A stretch of DNA of 64,000 bases from Agitococcus lubricus (GTDB lineage: Bacteria > Pseudomonadota > Gammaproteobacteria > Pseudomonadales > Moraxellaceae), in assembly GCF_003051055.1 (NCBI RefSeq), contig NZ_QAON01000013.1:46338-110337 (forward strand). Reading direction: 5' to 3'. Positions 35,182 to 46,186 of this stretch are shown in pieces (the stretch's first letter is position 1; each line of letters opens with the position of its first letter). The translations under genes were made by a program, and so were the position numbers. The notes under the pieces are model-generated. The model was not told the DNA's origin, ran no database searches, and saw nothing but the letters and a program-made list of their open reading frames with translations.

Positions 35182-36246
35182 ATGCGTATTGGTATCCCAA
35201 AAGAACGTAAACTACTCGAAAGTCGTATTGCACTGACTCCAAGCGCCGTTGCGACTTTAGTGCTACAAGGGCATCAGGTTTTTGTTGAGCAGGGTGCAGG
35301 ACAGGGTAGTGGTTATCACGATAGTGATTATTTAGCAATTGGCGCACAGATTGCGCCAAATTTAGCGGCTGTGTATGTAAATGAATTAGTGGTCAAAGTA
35401 AAAGAGCCTACAGTGGAAGAGTTAACGCTGTTACGTCCACGGCAAATTTTATTCTGTTATTTACATTTGGCAGCATATCCTCAGGTCTTATCGGCATTAT
35501 TGGCGAAAAAAGTCACAGGGCTGGCCTTTGAGACCTTAACCGTTAATCAGCGACTGCCTTTATTAGCACCCATGAGTGCAATTGCAGGACGTTTGGCCGT
35601 GCAACTAGGTAGCCAATATTTGCAAAAGCAATACGGTGGGGCAGGCGTACTGTTGAGTGGCTCAGGCTATGCGCAAGATGCTGGCCGAGTAATGATATTG
35701 GGAGCAGGGGTGGCAGGTTCACAAGCGGCACTATTAGCCCATGCACTGGGCGCCGAGGTGTATGTCTTTGACCGTTATGCACCTGCTCTGTCGGCTTTAA
35801 GTGCTCAACAAGCTGCCATTCACACTTATTTATATGATGCAGAACATATTACTCAACTATTAGCCCATGTTGACTTAGTGATTGGTGCGGTATTAATTAC
35901 AGGCGCACAAGCCCCCACCTTACTGACGCAAGCACAACAACAATGTCTTGCCAAAGGACGAGTGATTATAGATATTGCAATTGACCAAGGTGGCTGTGTC
36001 GAGGGTATTCATGCGACAGACTGGCAGCAACCTATTTATTGGCGCGAAGGCATAGGCTATATCGCCGTGACTAATATGCCTGCAGCAGTACCACGTTCAT
36101 CAACACAAGCCTTATCAGCCGCCATTTTACCTTATGTCTTACAAGTCGCTCACCAAGAGCTTGCAGAAAACCCTATATTACAGACAGCAATTAATGTGGA
36201 AAATGGTATAATCAAACACGATGCCTTACGAAACATGACCCTTTAA
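35182..36246 (+). CDS. ald: Alanine dehydrogenase
   Basis: This 354-residue protein starts MRIGIPKERKLLESRIALTPSAVATL, the AlaDh/PNT N-terminal signature. The nucleotide-binding domain contains VMILGAGVAGSQAALLAHALGAEVYVFD. The substrate-binding Lys is in VKVKEPT, and the C-terminal NMPAAVPRSSTQAL matches AlaDh. It catalyses reversible oxidative deamination of alanine to pyruvate. It is somewhat shorter than the usual 370-residue enzymes. An AAGGA sequence is close before the start. Confidence 0.88.
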   Translation: MRIGIPKERKLLESRIALTPSAVATLVLQGHQVFVEQGAGQGSGYHDSDYLAIGAQIAPNLAAVYVNELVVKVKEPTVEELTLLRPRQILFCYLHLAAYPQVLSALLAKKVTGLAFETLTVNQRLPLLAPMSAIAGRLAVQLGSQYLQKQYGGAGVLLSGSGYAQDAGRVMILGAGVAGSQAALLAHALGAEVYVFDRYAPALSALSAQQAAIHTYLYDAEHITQLLAHVDLVIGAVLITGAQAPTLLTQAQQQCLAKGRVIIDIAIDQGGCVEGIHATDWQQPIYWREGIGYIAVTNMPAAVPRSSTQALSAAILPYVLQVAHQELAENPILQTAINVENGIIKHDALRNMTL

Positions 36247-36465
36247 GGGACAGCACTTGAGGCTTGACGCAAAAGCATGACGCTAATCACAAGGCGTGTT
36301 GCTTGTTTAGTCGGCGAACATGGCATAATAGTCATCAAAATCTACTTGTTGTTAAAATCACTTATAGTTTATAACTGCAAACCCAATATCAGGGATATTT
36401 CTTATTTGCAAACAGGCAATACACAGAAACCCTGTACTCGATTTACTCTGCACGGATCTTTGGTT

Positions 36466-39400
36466 GTGACAGCCTCTTTAGAAAATACCTCTTCTGCATC
36501 AACAACATCTTCTATCCCTAAAGGTCTTCGTGAAGTACAAAGCCTGAGTTGGTTGGGGCTGGGCTTATATTTATTTCTTGCTTTGCTGACCTATTCACCC
36601 TTAGACCCAGGTTGGTCTCGTCTAAGTAGCGATACCATGGCGGTCTCTAACTCAGCAGGCGTAGCGGGGGCATGGTTAGCTGATTTGTTCTTCAGTTTTT
36701 TAGGCAAGGCTGCTTTTTTACTGCCATTATTTTGTGTTCTAGACGTGTTAGCCATTTGGCGACCCGACTTGATGCGCTTTAAGTTTGGTTTTCGTTGGCT
36801 GGCAAAATGTCTCTTATTGATTGCAACAGCGGGCTTGTGTTCGTTACACAGTGTCGATGTCGACCCCAATATTATCAATGCTGCAGGCGGTATTATTGGT
36901 TTAGAGGTGGGTCAATCTTTATTGGCGAGTTTTGGTTTATTGGGTACGAGTGGGCTATTACTCGCGGTTATCGTGATGAATGGTACCTTAGTGACGGGTT
37001 TAGCATGGAATAGGGTTCTTGAGGCATTGGGCTATTTACCGTATGCGGCGGTCTTAAAATTACAAGCCAGCTTCCGCCAGAAGAAAAAAGAATATGTGGC
37101 GCACCAGCAACAAGTACGCGATTTACAACAAGCGGCTAAACAACACGAAGAGAAGTTTGAACTCAATATTACCAACCACAAAGTACAAGCACAACTCAGT
37201 GAGGCTACAGCCAAAACACGTGTTGAACCTGCCTTAGCTTTAGATACCTTACCCACGCTGACAGAAGAAAAATCGCCATTGCTCGCACCTCACCCTGTGA
37301 CTGAGACGCCTCAATTAATGGCAGAGCTTAATGAAGTGCTTGCTGATTTTACAGTAAATACCCCTGTGGTTGCGGCTGCTCCTGTAGAAGTGGTAGAGAC
37401 GTTGCCTGTACCCAAGGTAGAAACGCCTGTATCTGCACCTAGCCAAGATTTAGAATTAGCACAACATGAGCTGGCTGCTGAGTTTGGCGCATTTTTAGGA
37501 CAGCAAGAAATATCGGAAAAGACTGTTGATAAAACGGCGAATGAATGGATGCCTGAAGTAGATACCTTACCTGTCTTAAAACAACCAGAGCCTGTTGCTC
37601 TTCCCATACGTCCGATAGTTCCCGAAGAGCCTGAACACTTTTTAGATGAAGCAGCCGAAAAATGGTTGGACATCCAAGCAACAGCGACACCCGTTAGCAC
37701 AGTACCAGAAGCTATTAGTCAAATTGATGAGCCAGTGATTGATACTACGCTTGATAACAGCAACAACCCAATAACCCTCACCACCAAAACCGACATCGTA
37801 GAAACTGCATTAGAAAATAATGAGACCGATGACCTGCCGTGGGATATTGAGGCTCAAACTCAGTTAACCGAACCACCCGTCATTGCGGTTGCTCACCTGC
37901 CAGATGACGACGAAGAGTTAAGTGACTTAGAACAAGACATATTGGCGCATGAAGATGCCTTGCATCCGTCAAACACAGAAACTGAAATTACCGCTATTGT
38001 CCCTTCCTTAGTATCTACGTCAGACGTACAGTCGGATATTAAGCTAGAAGAAACGTTGATAGACACTATAGATGTGACTGTGATGACAACTGTGGTATCA
38101 GAAGCAGAGGATTTTGAGGATGAATACGAATTGGACGATGTGAGGTCTGATGCTCCTGCACAGCGTGAGGTAGTTGAACCCACGATGATAGTCTCTGCAC
38201 CACCGATTGCCACGCTACCATTACCTGCGGTGCTGCGTCCCACGCTACCCTCTTTAGAGCTATTAGAGCGACCCGATGCTAACCGTAAAGCAGGTTTTAC
38301 CCCCGAACAGTTAGAACGTTTGTCGCGCTTGCTCGAAATTAAATTACGTGAGTTTAATATTGATGCCAAAGTGGTTGATGCCTATCCAGGCCCTGTGATT
38401 ACACGCTTTGAGGTTGACCCTGCACCTGGTGTCAAAGTCTCCAAAATCTCGAATATTGCCAAAGACTTGGCTCGTTCTATGGCCATGATAGCCGTACGTA
38501 TCGTCGAAGTTATTCCAGGTAAAACGGTGATTGGCATTGAAGTGCCTAACGAAAATCGACAAATGGTACGCTTTCAAGAAATTCTAGCAGCGCCCGTCTA
38601 TCAAGAGCGCGAATCGCCATTGACGATGGCTCTGGGTAAAGATATCAGTGGTAAAGCCGAAGTCGCCGACCTAGCGCGTATGCCACACTTATTGGTTGCA
38701 GGGACAACAGGCTCTGGTAAATCAGTGGGTGTGAATGCCATGATTTTGAGTATTCTATTTAAGGCAACACCTGACGATGTACGGTTAATTTTAATTGACC
38801 CTAAAATGTTAGAACTGTCTATTTATGACAAAATCCCACATTTACTCACGCCTGTTGTAACCGATATGAAAGACGCCGCCAACGCCTTACGCTGGTGTGT
38901 GGCCGAAATGGAACGTCGTTACAAACTGATGGCTGCTGTAGGTGTACGTAATTTGGCAGGTTTTAATACCAAACTCAAAGAGGCAGAAGCACGCGGCGAA
39001 AATATCTTAGACCCCTTGTGGAAAAAAGAAGATTCTGGCTTGCAAGATAGCCCACCGCGTTTAGAAAAAATGCCCTTTATTGTGGTGGTGATTGATGAAT
39101 TTGCCGATATGATGATGATTGTCGGTAAAAAAGTCGAGGAGCTGATTGCGCGTATTGCTCAAAAAGCGCGTGCGGCGGGTATTCACTTGATTTTAGCCAC
39201 ACAACGCCCTTCGGTAGATGTGATTACAGGCCTCATTAAAGCCAATGTGCCATCGCGTATTGCCTTCCAAGTATCCAGTAAAATTGATTCTCGCACCATT
39301 TTAGACCAAGGCGGTGCAGAGCAGCTTTTGGGTAATGGCGATATGTTATTTCAACCTGTGGGTACCAATATTCCATCGCGTATTCATGGTGCATTTGTCA

Positions 39401-39744
39401 GTGATGACGAAGTACATCGGGTTTGTGACCACTGGCGGAGTTGTGGCGAACCCAATTATATTGAAGAAATTTTGCAAGAATACTCTGATGATGGGACGCC
39501 TGCTAAAGGGGTTGCAGGAGGTATGGGTGATGAAGAAGCTGATGCCGAACAAGATGTGTTATATGATGATGCCGTTGCCTTTGTCTTAGAAACCCGTCGA
39601 GCCTCTATTTCTTTTGTCCAACGTAAGTTTAAGATTGGTTATAATCGTGCTGCTCGCTTAATAGAGGCAATGGAAATGGCTGGATTGGTCAGCTCTATGC
39701 AAAGTAATGGCCAACGAGAAGTCCTAGTCCCTAATAATGACTAA
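36466..39744 (+). CDS. ftsK: DNA translocase FtsK
   Basis: I prefer the GTG at 36466 (1092 residues) because it leaves a 20-30 residue tail before the first membrane segment, as in other FtsK, and GGA precedes it; the frame is also open from ATG 36277. The order is: four membrane segments within about residues 28-190, a long acidic Pro/Thr/Glu/Val-rich linker (about 210-590), then the RecA-like motor with Walker A (AGTTGSGKS near 744) and [11 protein letters not shown] winged-helix gamma domain follows ([32 protein letters not shown], about 1042-1080). FtsK pumps DNA at the septum and activates XerCD. Confidence 0.94.
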   Translation: MTASLENTSSASTTSSIPKGLREVQSLSWLGLGLYLFLALLTYSPLDPGWSRLSSDTMAVSNSAGVAGAWLADLFFSFLGKAAFLLPLFCVLDVLAIWRPDLMRFKFGFRWLAKCLLLIATAGLCSLHSVDVDPNIINAAGGIIGLEVGQSLLASFGLLGTSGLLLAVIVMNGTLVTGLAWNRVLEALGYLPYAAVLKLQASFRQKKKEYVAHQQQVRDLQQAAKQHEEKFELNITNHKVQAQLSEATAKTRVEPALALDTLPTLTEEKSPLLAPHPVTETPQLMAELNEVLADFTVNTPVVAAAPVEVVETLPVPKVETPVSAPSQDLELAQHELAAEFGAFLGQQEISEKTVDKTANEWMPEVDTLPVLKQPEPVALPIRPIVPEEPEHFLDEAAEKWLDIQATATPVSTVPEAISQIDEPVIDTTLDNSNNPITLTTKTDIVETALENNETDDLPWDIEAQTQLTEPPVIAVAHLPDDDEELSDLEQDILAHEDALHPSNTETEITAIVPSLVSTSDVQSDIKLEETLIDTIDVTVMTTVVSEAEDFEDEYELDDVRSDAPAQREVVEPTMIVSAPPIATLPLPAVLRPTLPSLELLERPDANRKAGFTPEQLERLSRLLEIKLREFNIDAKVVDAYPGPVITRFEVDPAPGVKVSKISNIAKDLARSMAMIAVRIVEVIPGKTVIGIEVPNENRQMVRFQEILAAPVYQERESPLTMALGKDISGKAEVADLARMPHLLVAGTTGSGKSVGVNAMILSILFKATPDDVRLILIDPKMLELSIYDKIPHLLTPVVTDMKDAANALRWCVAEMERRYKLMAAVGVRNLAGFNTKLKEAEARGENILDPLWKKEDSGLQDSPPRLEKMPFIVVVIDEFADMMMIVGKKVEELIARIAQKARAAGIHLILATQRPSVDVITGLIKANVPSRIAFQVSSKIDSRTILDQGGAEQLLGNGDMLFQPVGTNIPSRIHGAFVSDDEVHRVCDHWRSCGEPNYIEEILQEYSDDGTPAKGVAGGMGDEEADAEQDVLYDDAVAFVLETRRASISFVQRKFKIGYNRAARLIEAMEMAGLVSSMQSNGQREVLVPNND

Positions 39745-39889
39745 TCGTTGCAATAAGATAACAAGCATCACTGAATGCCCACATATCGTCGCGATATAGT
39801 GACGAGAACAGGACAAAACCCATGTATTTGTCACGGAAGGGCTGATTAAAATGACCCTGTGCTATTCATAAGGTCTTTGAGAAAACATT

Positions 39890-40507
39890 ATGCGTTATAT
39901 GGTGCTGTTAGCGGCAGTCCTGAGCCAAGTTGGCCATACAGAGGAACTTGCCACCAAAAATCTAAATCAATTACTTGGCCAAATCGTGACCATGCGTGCT
40001 CACTTTGACCAACATACTTTAGATGCCAAAAATAAACCACTGCAACAATTAGCAGGGGAGATGCAAGTCAAGCGGCCAGGCTATTTTCGTTGGGAAACAC
40101 AACAGCCCTTTAATCAGCTGATTGTTGCCAATGGCCAAACTGTGTGGATATATGACCCCGATTTACAGCAAGCTACCAAACAAAAATTAGATAAACAGGT
40201 TGGCAATACGCCCGCTTTATTGTTATCAGGCGATAGTAAAAAAATTGCCGCCTCGTTTAATGTCAGCCAAGAAAAAACAACGAATAAACAACAACGTGTC
40301 TTTATCTTACAACCCAAAGATAAAGAGGCTGTCTTTGATACCTTGCGCGTGAGTTTTATAGGCAAACAGCTCAATAGTATGCAGTTAAAAGATGCTTTAG
40401 GACAAAGAACCGATATTTTCTTTAGTCAAGTCGCCGTTAATGGCAAAATAAGTGACAGTGTGTTTCAGTTTACCCCCCCCAAAGATGTGGATGTGATTGA
40501 CGAATAA
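39890..40507 (+). CDS. lolA: Outer-membrane lipoprotein carrier protein LolA
   Basis: This 205-residue periplasmic chaperone has a short N-terminal signal (MRYMVLLAAVLSQVGHTE) and the LolA fold: LNQLLGQIVTMRAHFDQHTLD, GEMQVKRPGYFRWETQQPFNQLIVANGQTVWIYDPDLQQAT and a strand-rich C-terminus. It carries lipoproteins from the LolCDE transporter to LolB. It lies 145 bp downstream of ftsK in the conserved ftsK-lolA-serS order. Confidence 0.92.
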   Translation: MRYMVLLAAVLSQVGHTEELATKNLNQLLGQIVTMRAHFDQHTLDAKNKPLQQLAGEMQVKRPGYFRWETQQPFNQLIVANGQTVWIYDPDLQQATKQKLDKQVGNTPALLLSGDSKKIAASFNVSQEKTTNKQQRVFILQPKDKEAVFDTLRVSFIGKQLNSMQLKDALGQRTDIFFSQVAVNGKISDSVFQFTPPKDVDVIDE

Positions 40508-41842
<1,335 letters not shown>

Positions 41843-41858
41843 GTTTACTGGGAGATAT

Positions 41859-41896
41859 GCGGTCGCACAGCGATTGACTGTGTACGACCGCTTTTT
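41859..41896 (+). terminator. Terminator after serS
   Basis: GCGGTCG-CACAG pairs with CTGTG-TA-CGACCGC around a 7-base loop, followed by T5. It lies 17 bp beyond the serS stop and before cysG. Confidence 0.85.
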
Positions 41897-41923
41897 ATGG
41901 ATTCACTTTTTAGAGTTATATGT

Positions 41924-43303
41924 ATGGACTATTTGCCGATTTTTCTAAAAATCAGTCAGCAACCGTGTTTGGTGGTGGGCGGTGGTCAAGTTGCTAAACG
42001 AAAAGTGACTCTATTATTGAAAGCGCATGCCAAAGTGACCGTGCTTGCCCCTGAGATTTTAAGTGAACTAAAAACACAAGTATTAGCCGCAGGGGGACAA
42101 ATTCTGGAGTGTGCATATCACGCACATTATCTTGCGCAACAACGCTTAGTGATAGCCGCCACGGACGATGAGTCACTCAATCAACAGGTATTTAATGACT
42201 GTGAGTTAGCCAATATTCCTGTGAATGTCGTAGACGCGCCTGCCTTATGTCGTTTCATTTTTCCCTCGATTATTGACCGCTCACCTGTTGTTATCGCCAT
42301 TTCTAGCAGTGGTCAATCGCCTGTATTAGCACGCCTATTACGCACCCGTTTAGAAAGCATAATTCCCGCCGCTTATGGACAATTGGCTGCCTTTGTGGGC
42401 AAGTTTAGACTGGAAGTGCAACGACAATTACCCGACACGCCAAATCGTCGTGCATTCTGGGAAAAAGAGCTACAAGGCCGTTTTGCCGAGTTAGTTTATA
42501 ATGGCCGTTATGACGCAGCCGAACAACATTTAGCGCAGGCCTTAGCCACGCATCAGCAACATGCAGGTGAAGTCTATTTAGTAGGTGCAGGGCCAGGCGA
42601 CCCTGATTTATTGACGTTTAAGGCCTTACGTTTAATGCAACAGGCCGACGTTGTGGTCTATGACCGTTTGGTCTCTCAACCTATCCTAGACTTATGCCGC
42701 CGTGACGCAGACATGATTTATGTGGGCAAGGCAAGGGCGAGTCATGCAGTCCCTCAAGAAGACATTAATCAATTGTTAGTACGTTTAGCACAAGAAGGCA
42801 AACGAGTCTGTCGTCTTAAAGGCGGAGACCCGTTTATTTTTGGTCGTGGCGGGGAAGAAATAGAAGAATTAGCGGCGGCTGGCATTGCTTTTCAAGTCGT
42901 GCCTGGTATTACGGCTGCCAGTGGGTGTTCTGCCTATGCAGGTATTCCACTGACACACCGAGACTACGCGCAATCAGTCCGTTTTGTCACAGGACACCTA
43001 AAAGATGGAACACCCAATTTGCCGTGGTCTGAATTAGTGCATGAACGACAAACCTTAGTGCTATATATGGGGCTAGTTGGTTTAGCTGAGATTGCAAACC
43101 AATTGATTGCGAATGGTATGCGGCCTGATATGCCTGTTGCTTTAGTCTCGCATGGCACACGTCCCAATCAGCAGATTGTGACAGGTGAAATCGCTACAAT
43201 CGCAGAAAAAGTACAAGCAAGTGGTATTAAAGCACCCACCTTAACCATTATTGGCGATGTGGTAAAACTACAAGATAAACTGGCTTGGTTTGGTCAAAAA
43301 TAA
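41924..43303 (+). CDS. cysG: Siroheme synthase (uroporphyrinogen-III methyltransferase / sirohydrochlorin ferrochelatase)
   Basis: This 459-residue bifunctional enzyme starts at ATG 41924 ([27 protein letters not shown]), nine codons into the open frame. The N-terminal Rossmann domain (GGGQVAKRK) carries the NAD-dependent dehydrogenase/chelatase. The C-terminal SUMT domain begins with [18 protein letters not shown] near residue 220 and includes [13 protein letters not shown] and GITAASGC. It makes siroheme from uroporphyrinogen III for sulfite and nitrite reductases. It follows the serS terminator, so a promoter lies close upstream. Confidence 0.96.
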   Translation: MDYLPIFLKISQQPCLVVGGGQVAKRKVTLLLKAHAKVTVLAPEILSELKTQVLAAGGQILECAYHAHYLAQQRLVIAATDDESLNQQVFNDCELANIPVNVVDAPALCRFIFPSIIDRSPVVIAISSSGQSPVLARLLRTRLESIIPAAYGQLAAFVGKFRLEVQRQLPDTPNRRAFWEKELQGRFAELVYNGRYDAAEQHLAQALATHQQHAGEVYLVGAGPGDPDLLTFKALRLMQQADVVVYDRLVSQPILDLCRRDADMIYVGKARASHAVPQEDINQLLVRLAQEGKRVCRLKGGDPFIFGRGGEEIEELAAAGIAFQVVPGITAASGCSAYAGIPLTHRDYAQSVRFVTGHLKDGTPNLPWSELVHERQTLVLYMGLVGLAEIANQLIANGMRPDMPVALVSHGTRPNQQIVTGEIATIAEKVQASGIKAPTLTIIGDVVKLQDKLAWFGQK

Positions 43304-43589
43304 GTTAGTTTATCTATTAAACTGGAATATAAAACAGTAATCATCAGTATTGCTGATACATATTATGATTTAATTGCATGAGCTTATCGTCTATTCGTCT
43401 CAAGAAAAGCTAAAAATAGCGGCCATTTTTTGTTAAAATAGTCCCGTTAGCTATCATGGCAAGGTATTTCTGGCCTGTTCACCTTCAATCTATCTTCAAA
43501 AACAGCAATGAGTAGAATACCTCTCTACTGACGCACTTCTATATTGATATTGCTGATTGCAACGTAAGTTTTAATTAAGAGGAACGTTT

Positions 43590-44363
43590 ATGTCCGCTTT
43601 CTTCCAAGAAACTGTATTAAGTGTCCATCATTGGAATGACACCTTATTTAGCTTCACCACCACACGCAACCCCACATTACGCTTTAAGACAGGGCAGTTT
43701 GTGATGATTGGCTTGGAAGTCAATGGCCGTCCTTTAATGCGTGCTTATAGCGTGGTCAGTGCACACTATGAAGACCACCTCGAATTTTACAGTATTAAAG
43801 TACCCGACGGCCCTTTAACCTCTCGTTTACAACATTTACAAGTAGGTGACACGCTTTTAGTCAGTAAAAAACCGACAGGCTCCTTGATTTTAGATAACCT
43901 TAAACCAGGTAAAAATCTTTATTTATTATCGACAGGCACAGGTTTAGCGCCATTTATGAGCGTGGTGCGTGACCCCGAGTTTTATGATGCCTTTGAAAAA
44001 ATCGTCTTAACTCACGGGGTACGTTGGAAGAGTGAACTGGGGTATTTTGAGCATATCACCGATGAATTACCTGACCACGAGCATTTTGGCGAATTGGTCA
44101 AAAATCAACTCATTTATTATCCAACCGTGACACGTGAGGAGTTTGCGACGCAAGGTCGTCTCACGGACTTGTTGGAAAGTGGCAAACTATGTGACGATAT
44201 TGGCTTACCCCAATTGAACCCCGAAACTGACCGCGTAATGATTTGCGGCAGCCCAAGTATGTTAAAAGATTTAGTGGAAATCTTAGAAAAGCGTGGATTT
44301 GTTGAAGGAACTAGCCATGCACCAGGTGACTACGTGATTGAGCGTGCATTCGTCGAAAAATAA
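43590..44363 (+). CDS. fpr: Ferredoxin/flavodoxin-NADP(+) reductase
   Basis: This 257-residue bacterial FPR of the FAD/NAD(P)-binding ferredoxin reductase superfamily has FAD motif MRAYSVVS (about 51-58), NADP-binding LLSTGTGLAPFMSVVRD, and the C-terminal signature FVEK with a terminal basic residue, as in Pseudomonas-type FPR. It moves electrons between NADPH and ferredoxin or flavodoxin, for example in siroheme-dependent or Fe-S reactions. The GAGGAAC sequence lies just before the ATG. It is monocistronic and ends at a strong terminator. Confidence 0.94.
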   Translation: MSAFFQETVLSVHHWNDTLFSFTTTRNPTLRFKTGQFVMIGLEVNGRPLMRAYSVVSAHYEDHLEFYSIKVPDGPLTSRLQHLQVGDTLLVSKKPTGSLILDNLKPGKNLYLLSTGTGLAPFMSVVRDPEFYDAFEKIVLTHGVRWKSELGYFEHITDELPDHEHFGELVKNQLIYYPTVTREEFATQGRLTDLLESGKLCDDIGLPQLNPETDRVMICGSPSMLKDLVEILEKRGFVEGTSHAPGDYVIERAFVEK

Positions 44364-44369
44364 ACATGG

Positions 44370-44403
44370 AAACAGCCCGTATAAACGTATACGGGCTTGT
44401 TTA
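44370..44403 (+). terminator. Terminator after fpr
   Basis: GCCCGTATA pairs with TATACGGGC around AACG, extended by flanking AACA/TGTT, and followed by TTTAG. Confidence 0.85.
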
Positions 44404-44434
44404 GTTGCTTGGTCTTTCATTACCAAGACAGTAA

Positions 44435-44719
44435 TTATAAAAACTCTATCACATGGAATGCAGACAGATAGGTGGTAGCCGTTACCAACCACATATTGAA
44501 CGTCACACCGCCTTTCTTGGATTCGTTAATCACACCTTGTACCGAACGTCTAGAAATTCCCATTTTACGTGCAATTTCCCATACAGACCAACCACGCTGC
44601 TCGAACTGAATAATCTGTTCCTTAAATACTTTACGCGGTTTGGTTGACTCTCGGTTAGAAAGATTCTGTGGAATTACAACAGGCAATATAGGTAAGTTCA
44701 CACTGGATTCTGAGCGCAT
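44435..44719 (-). CDS. Small HTH-domain protein in the decayed island
   Basis: This is a 94-codon frame whose middle (about residues 30-66: KVFKEQIIQFEQRGWSVWEIARKMGISRRSVQGVINESKK) is a clear helix-turn-helix of the transposase/resolvase or homeodomain-like type. The N-terminus is unstructured and the last 25 residues (GGVTFNMWLVTATTYLSAF) are hydrophobic and do not continue a known domain, suggesting a fragment or a frameshifted end. It may be a relict transposase or regulator; function unknown. It lies in the island region next to IS3 remnants. Confidence 0.45.
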   Translation of the reverse strand: MRSESSVNLPILPVVIPQNLSNRESTKPRKVFKEQIIQFEQRGWSVWEIARKMGISRRSVQGVINESKKGGVTFNMWLVTATTYLSAFHVIEFL

Positions 44720-45049
44720 GATAAATACTCTTTATGTAGTCATTACCGATAATCATCTTTGCCTTAAAACCATGTTGAGGTAGCCAAGATGAGATGATTT
44801 TTTGAGTCTAGGTAGTGAGTCTTAAAGAAAACTTAAATATCTTTTTTGGCAAAATTGAAAGCGCAATATTCAAGCACATTTCATAAGAAATGCGATTCTC
44901 TTCACATACCTAATTATCATACGCAGAAAACTTGTGATTGGATGCACAAATAAATTAAAAAATTAAAAAATATTTTTATTTTTCAGAAATAGGTGTATTG
45001 AGTGTAAATAACATGATAATCAGAGATGTATATGATGTTAGCCAAATAA
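44720..45049. other. AT-rich island filler
   Basis: This is 330 bp without a credible gene. It is strongly AT-rich, with runs such as those at 44950-44985. I see no terminal inverted repeat for the IS3 fragment that follows. Confidence 0.4.
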
Positions 45050-45223
45050 GGGCGTAAAGGGGAATTATCAGACGTTGGCACATACAGCCCTGATTTAGTG
45101 GCATTACAGACAGAAGTACGGCAACTGAAGAAACAATTAGCTGCAGCCGAAATGGAGCGTGAAATCTTAAAAAAGGCGGCGGCATATTTTGCGAGGGACA
45201 CCCTGCCAAATACGCGTTCATGA
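45050..45223 (+). pseudogene. IS3-family transposase OrfA, 3' fragment
   Basis: The frame encodes a coiled-coil/leucine-zipper C-terminus (LQTEVRQLKKQLAAAEMERE then ILKKAAAYFARDTLPNTRS), the usual OrfA ending of IS3 elements. The N-terminal HTH part is missing; an in-frame stop lies at 45047-45049. The TGA stop at 45221-45223 overlaps the ATG of OrfB (ATGA). It would have acted in DNA binding and frameshift fusion with OrfB. Confidence 0.8.
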
Positions 45224-45320
45224 GGAACTATCACAAGACTTACCCTTTGTCGGTGATGGCGCGATTATTGGGTGTCAGTGTCACGGGTTACTTTGATTGG
45301 CTGCATCGTAAGCGCTCAAA
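45220..45320 (+). pseudogene. IS3-family transposase OrfB, N-terminal fragment
   Basis: The ATG at 45220 starts MRNYHKTYPLSVMARLLGVS followed by VTGYFDWLHRKRSKRQ, the HTH-21-like start of IS3 OrfB. Family sequence ends around 45318-45325; beyond it the plus-strand frame is the antisense of the integrase remnant. The DDE catalytic domain is absent, so the IS is dead. The junction shows that an IS inserted in or next to the integrase was later deleted. Confidence 0.75.
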
Positions 45321-45322
45321 GC

Positions 45323-45958
45323 GGCAACTCTTTAGCAGGAATACGCGTCATGTGTTGCATCTTACGCGGCTTTAAGGCTTTGGTTAAACCAGTAGTTGGG
45401 TTATTTTGGCTATCCCTTCTCTCATTGCCTGACGAATTACACGACCAATAAAACTAATAGCACGTCTTGCCATTTCTCCCGAACCTCAATCATCAATACG
45501 CCTAGCAACGGCCAATACATCAGGGCTTCTTAATTGGTCAATCGGCGTTTTGCCAATAAAAGGAATAATATCTTTTTCTAATAAGCTCACATCACGCTAC
45601 AAGGTATGATGTTTAACAACAAGTTGTTGATCGGCTATTCATTTACGCGCTCATACCTCAAAACTATTTATATTCTCAGCAATTGCTTTAGCTTCTTTTT
45701 TAGCTTTATTAGGGGCTATACCTTATTCTATTTGCTGTCTTGCATCATCACGCTTACGTCTTGCCTCTGCTTAAGATACTTGAGGATATTTGCCATTAAA
45801 CTTCGTTGCTTTCCCTCAAAACGATAAACATAAGTCCATGACATACGGCCATTTCTAAAAATATGCAGTTATAAGCCATGAGTATCACTATGTTTGCTTG
45901 GCTCGCTTTCTTGCTCACTGGGAGATTTTAATTTTTTGATTTTGGCATCAATTAACAT
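45323..45958 (-). pseudogene. Tyrosine integrase pseudogene (P4/IntS-like, DUF4102 arm-binding type)
   Basis: Reading minus from ATG 45958 gives recognisable integrase pieces in order: MLIDAKIKKLKSP; HIFRNGRMSWTYVYRFEGKQRSL; LNGKYPQVS; AEARRKRDDARQQIE; DVSLLEKDIIPFIGKTPIDQL with RSPDVLAVARRIDD; ARRAISFIGRVIRQAMREGIA; and PRKMQHMTRIPAKELP. The arm-binding and core-binding domains are present, but the C-terminal R-H-R-H-Y domain is lost at the IS3 junction. At least seven in-frame stops and a frameshift interrupt it; most stops fit C-to-T or G-to-A changes of Gln, Arg or Trp codons. Confidence 0.85.
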
Positions 45959-45999
45959 TGTTAGTTTGCCATAGTCTGCTTTGGTCTGTCTCGGACAAT

Positions 46000-46033
46000 A
46001 AAAAAGCCCAAAGTATTGCTACTATTGGGCTTT
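46000..46033 (-). terminator. Terminator downstream of tRNA-Arg
   Basis: On the minus strand AAAGCCCAA pairs with TTGGGCTTT around a 13-base loop, followed by TTTATT. It is 36 bp past the tRNA 3' end and in front of the integrase remnant. Confidence 0.75.
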
Positions 46034-46069
46034 GTGGCCTATGGCGATCTACCGTGTTCTTGTGTTTAG

Positions 46070-46141
46070 TCCCCTCGACAGGAATCGAACCTGTAATTGC
46101 CCCTTAGGAGGGGGCCGTTATATCCATTTAACTACGAGGAG
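46070..46141 (-). tRNA. tRNA-Arg (anticodon CCU)
   Basis: A 72-nt cloverleaf folds on the minus strand: acceptor CTCCTCG/CGAGGGG, D-arm GTTA/TAAC, anticodon stem GCCCC/GGGGC with loop CTCCTAA (anticodon CCT), and T-stem ACAGG/CCTGT with loop TTCGATT, discriminator A. The 3' CCA is not encoded (next bases are CTA). It reads AGG codons. Its 3' end abuts the decayed integrase island, a common attachment site for such elements. Confidence 0.95.
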
Positions 46142-46186
46142 AGTAGGTGCTAATTCTAACGCCTGATAAAAACTTTGTAAAAAGAA

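Larger units (their letters stand above)
44404..46069. other. Decayed integrative island next to tRNA-Arg(CCU)
   Basis: From the fpr terminator to the 3' end of the tRNA gene, no intact core gene is present. Contents are a small HTH reading frame, a truncated IS3 transposase, an integrase pseudogene with stops and a frameshift, and AT-rich filler. The integrase reads away from the tRNA 3' end, the standard layout of an island inserted in a tRNA gene. No second attachment-site copy is visible, so the far boundary is unknown. Confidence 0.7.

Noticed and set aside
37311..38369. Long Ser/Thr-rich minus-strand frames opposite ftsK
   Set aside because: They mirror the low-complexity acidic linker of FtsK and are compositional shadows.
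44364..45060. Second copy of the tRNA-Arg 3' end (attR)
   Set aside because: I searched by eye for the tRNA 3' end sequence near the fpr side and found no match, so an island boundary there is not claimed.
44976..45234. Two minus-strand frames of about 80 codons in the island
   Set aside because: They are antisense to the IS3 OrfA fragment, which has clear family sequence on the plus strand.
45606..45827. 73-codon plus-strand frame in the island
   Set aside because: It is antisense to the integrase pseudogene and has no recognisable domain.
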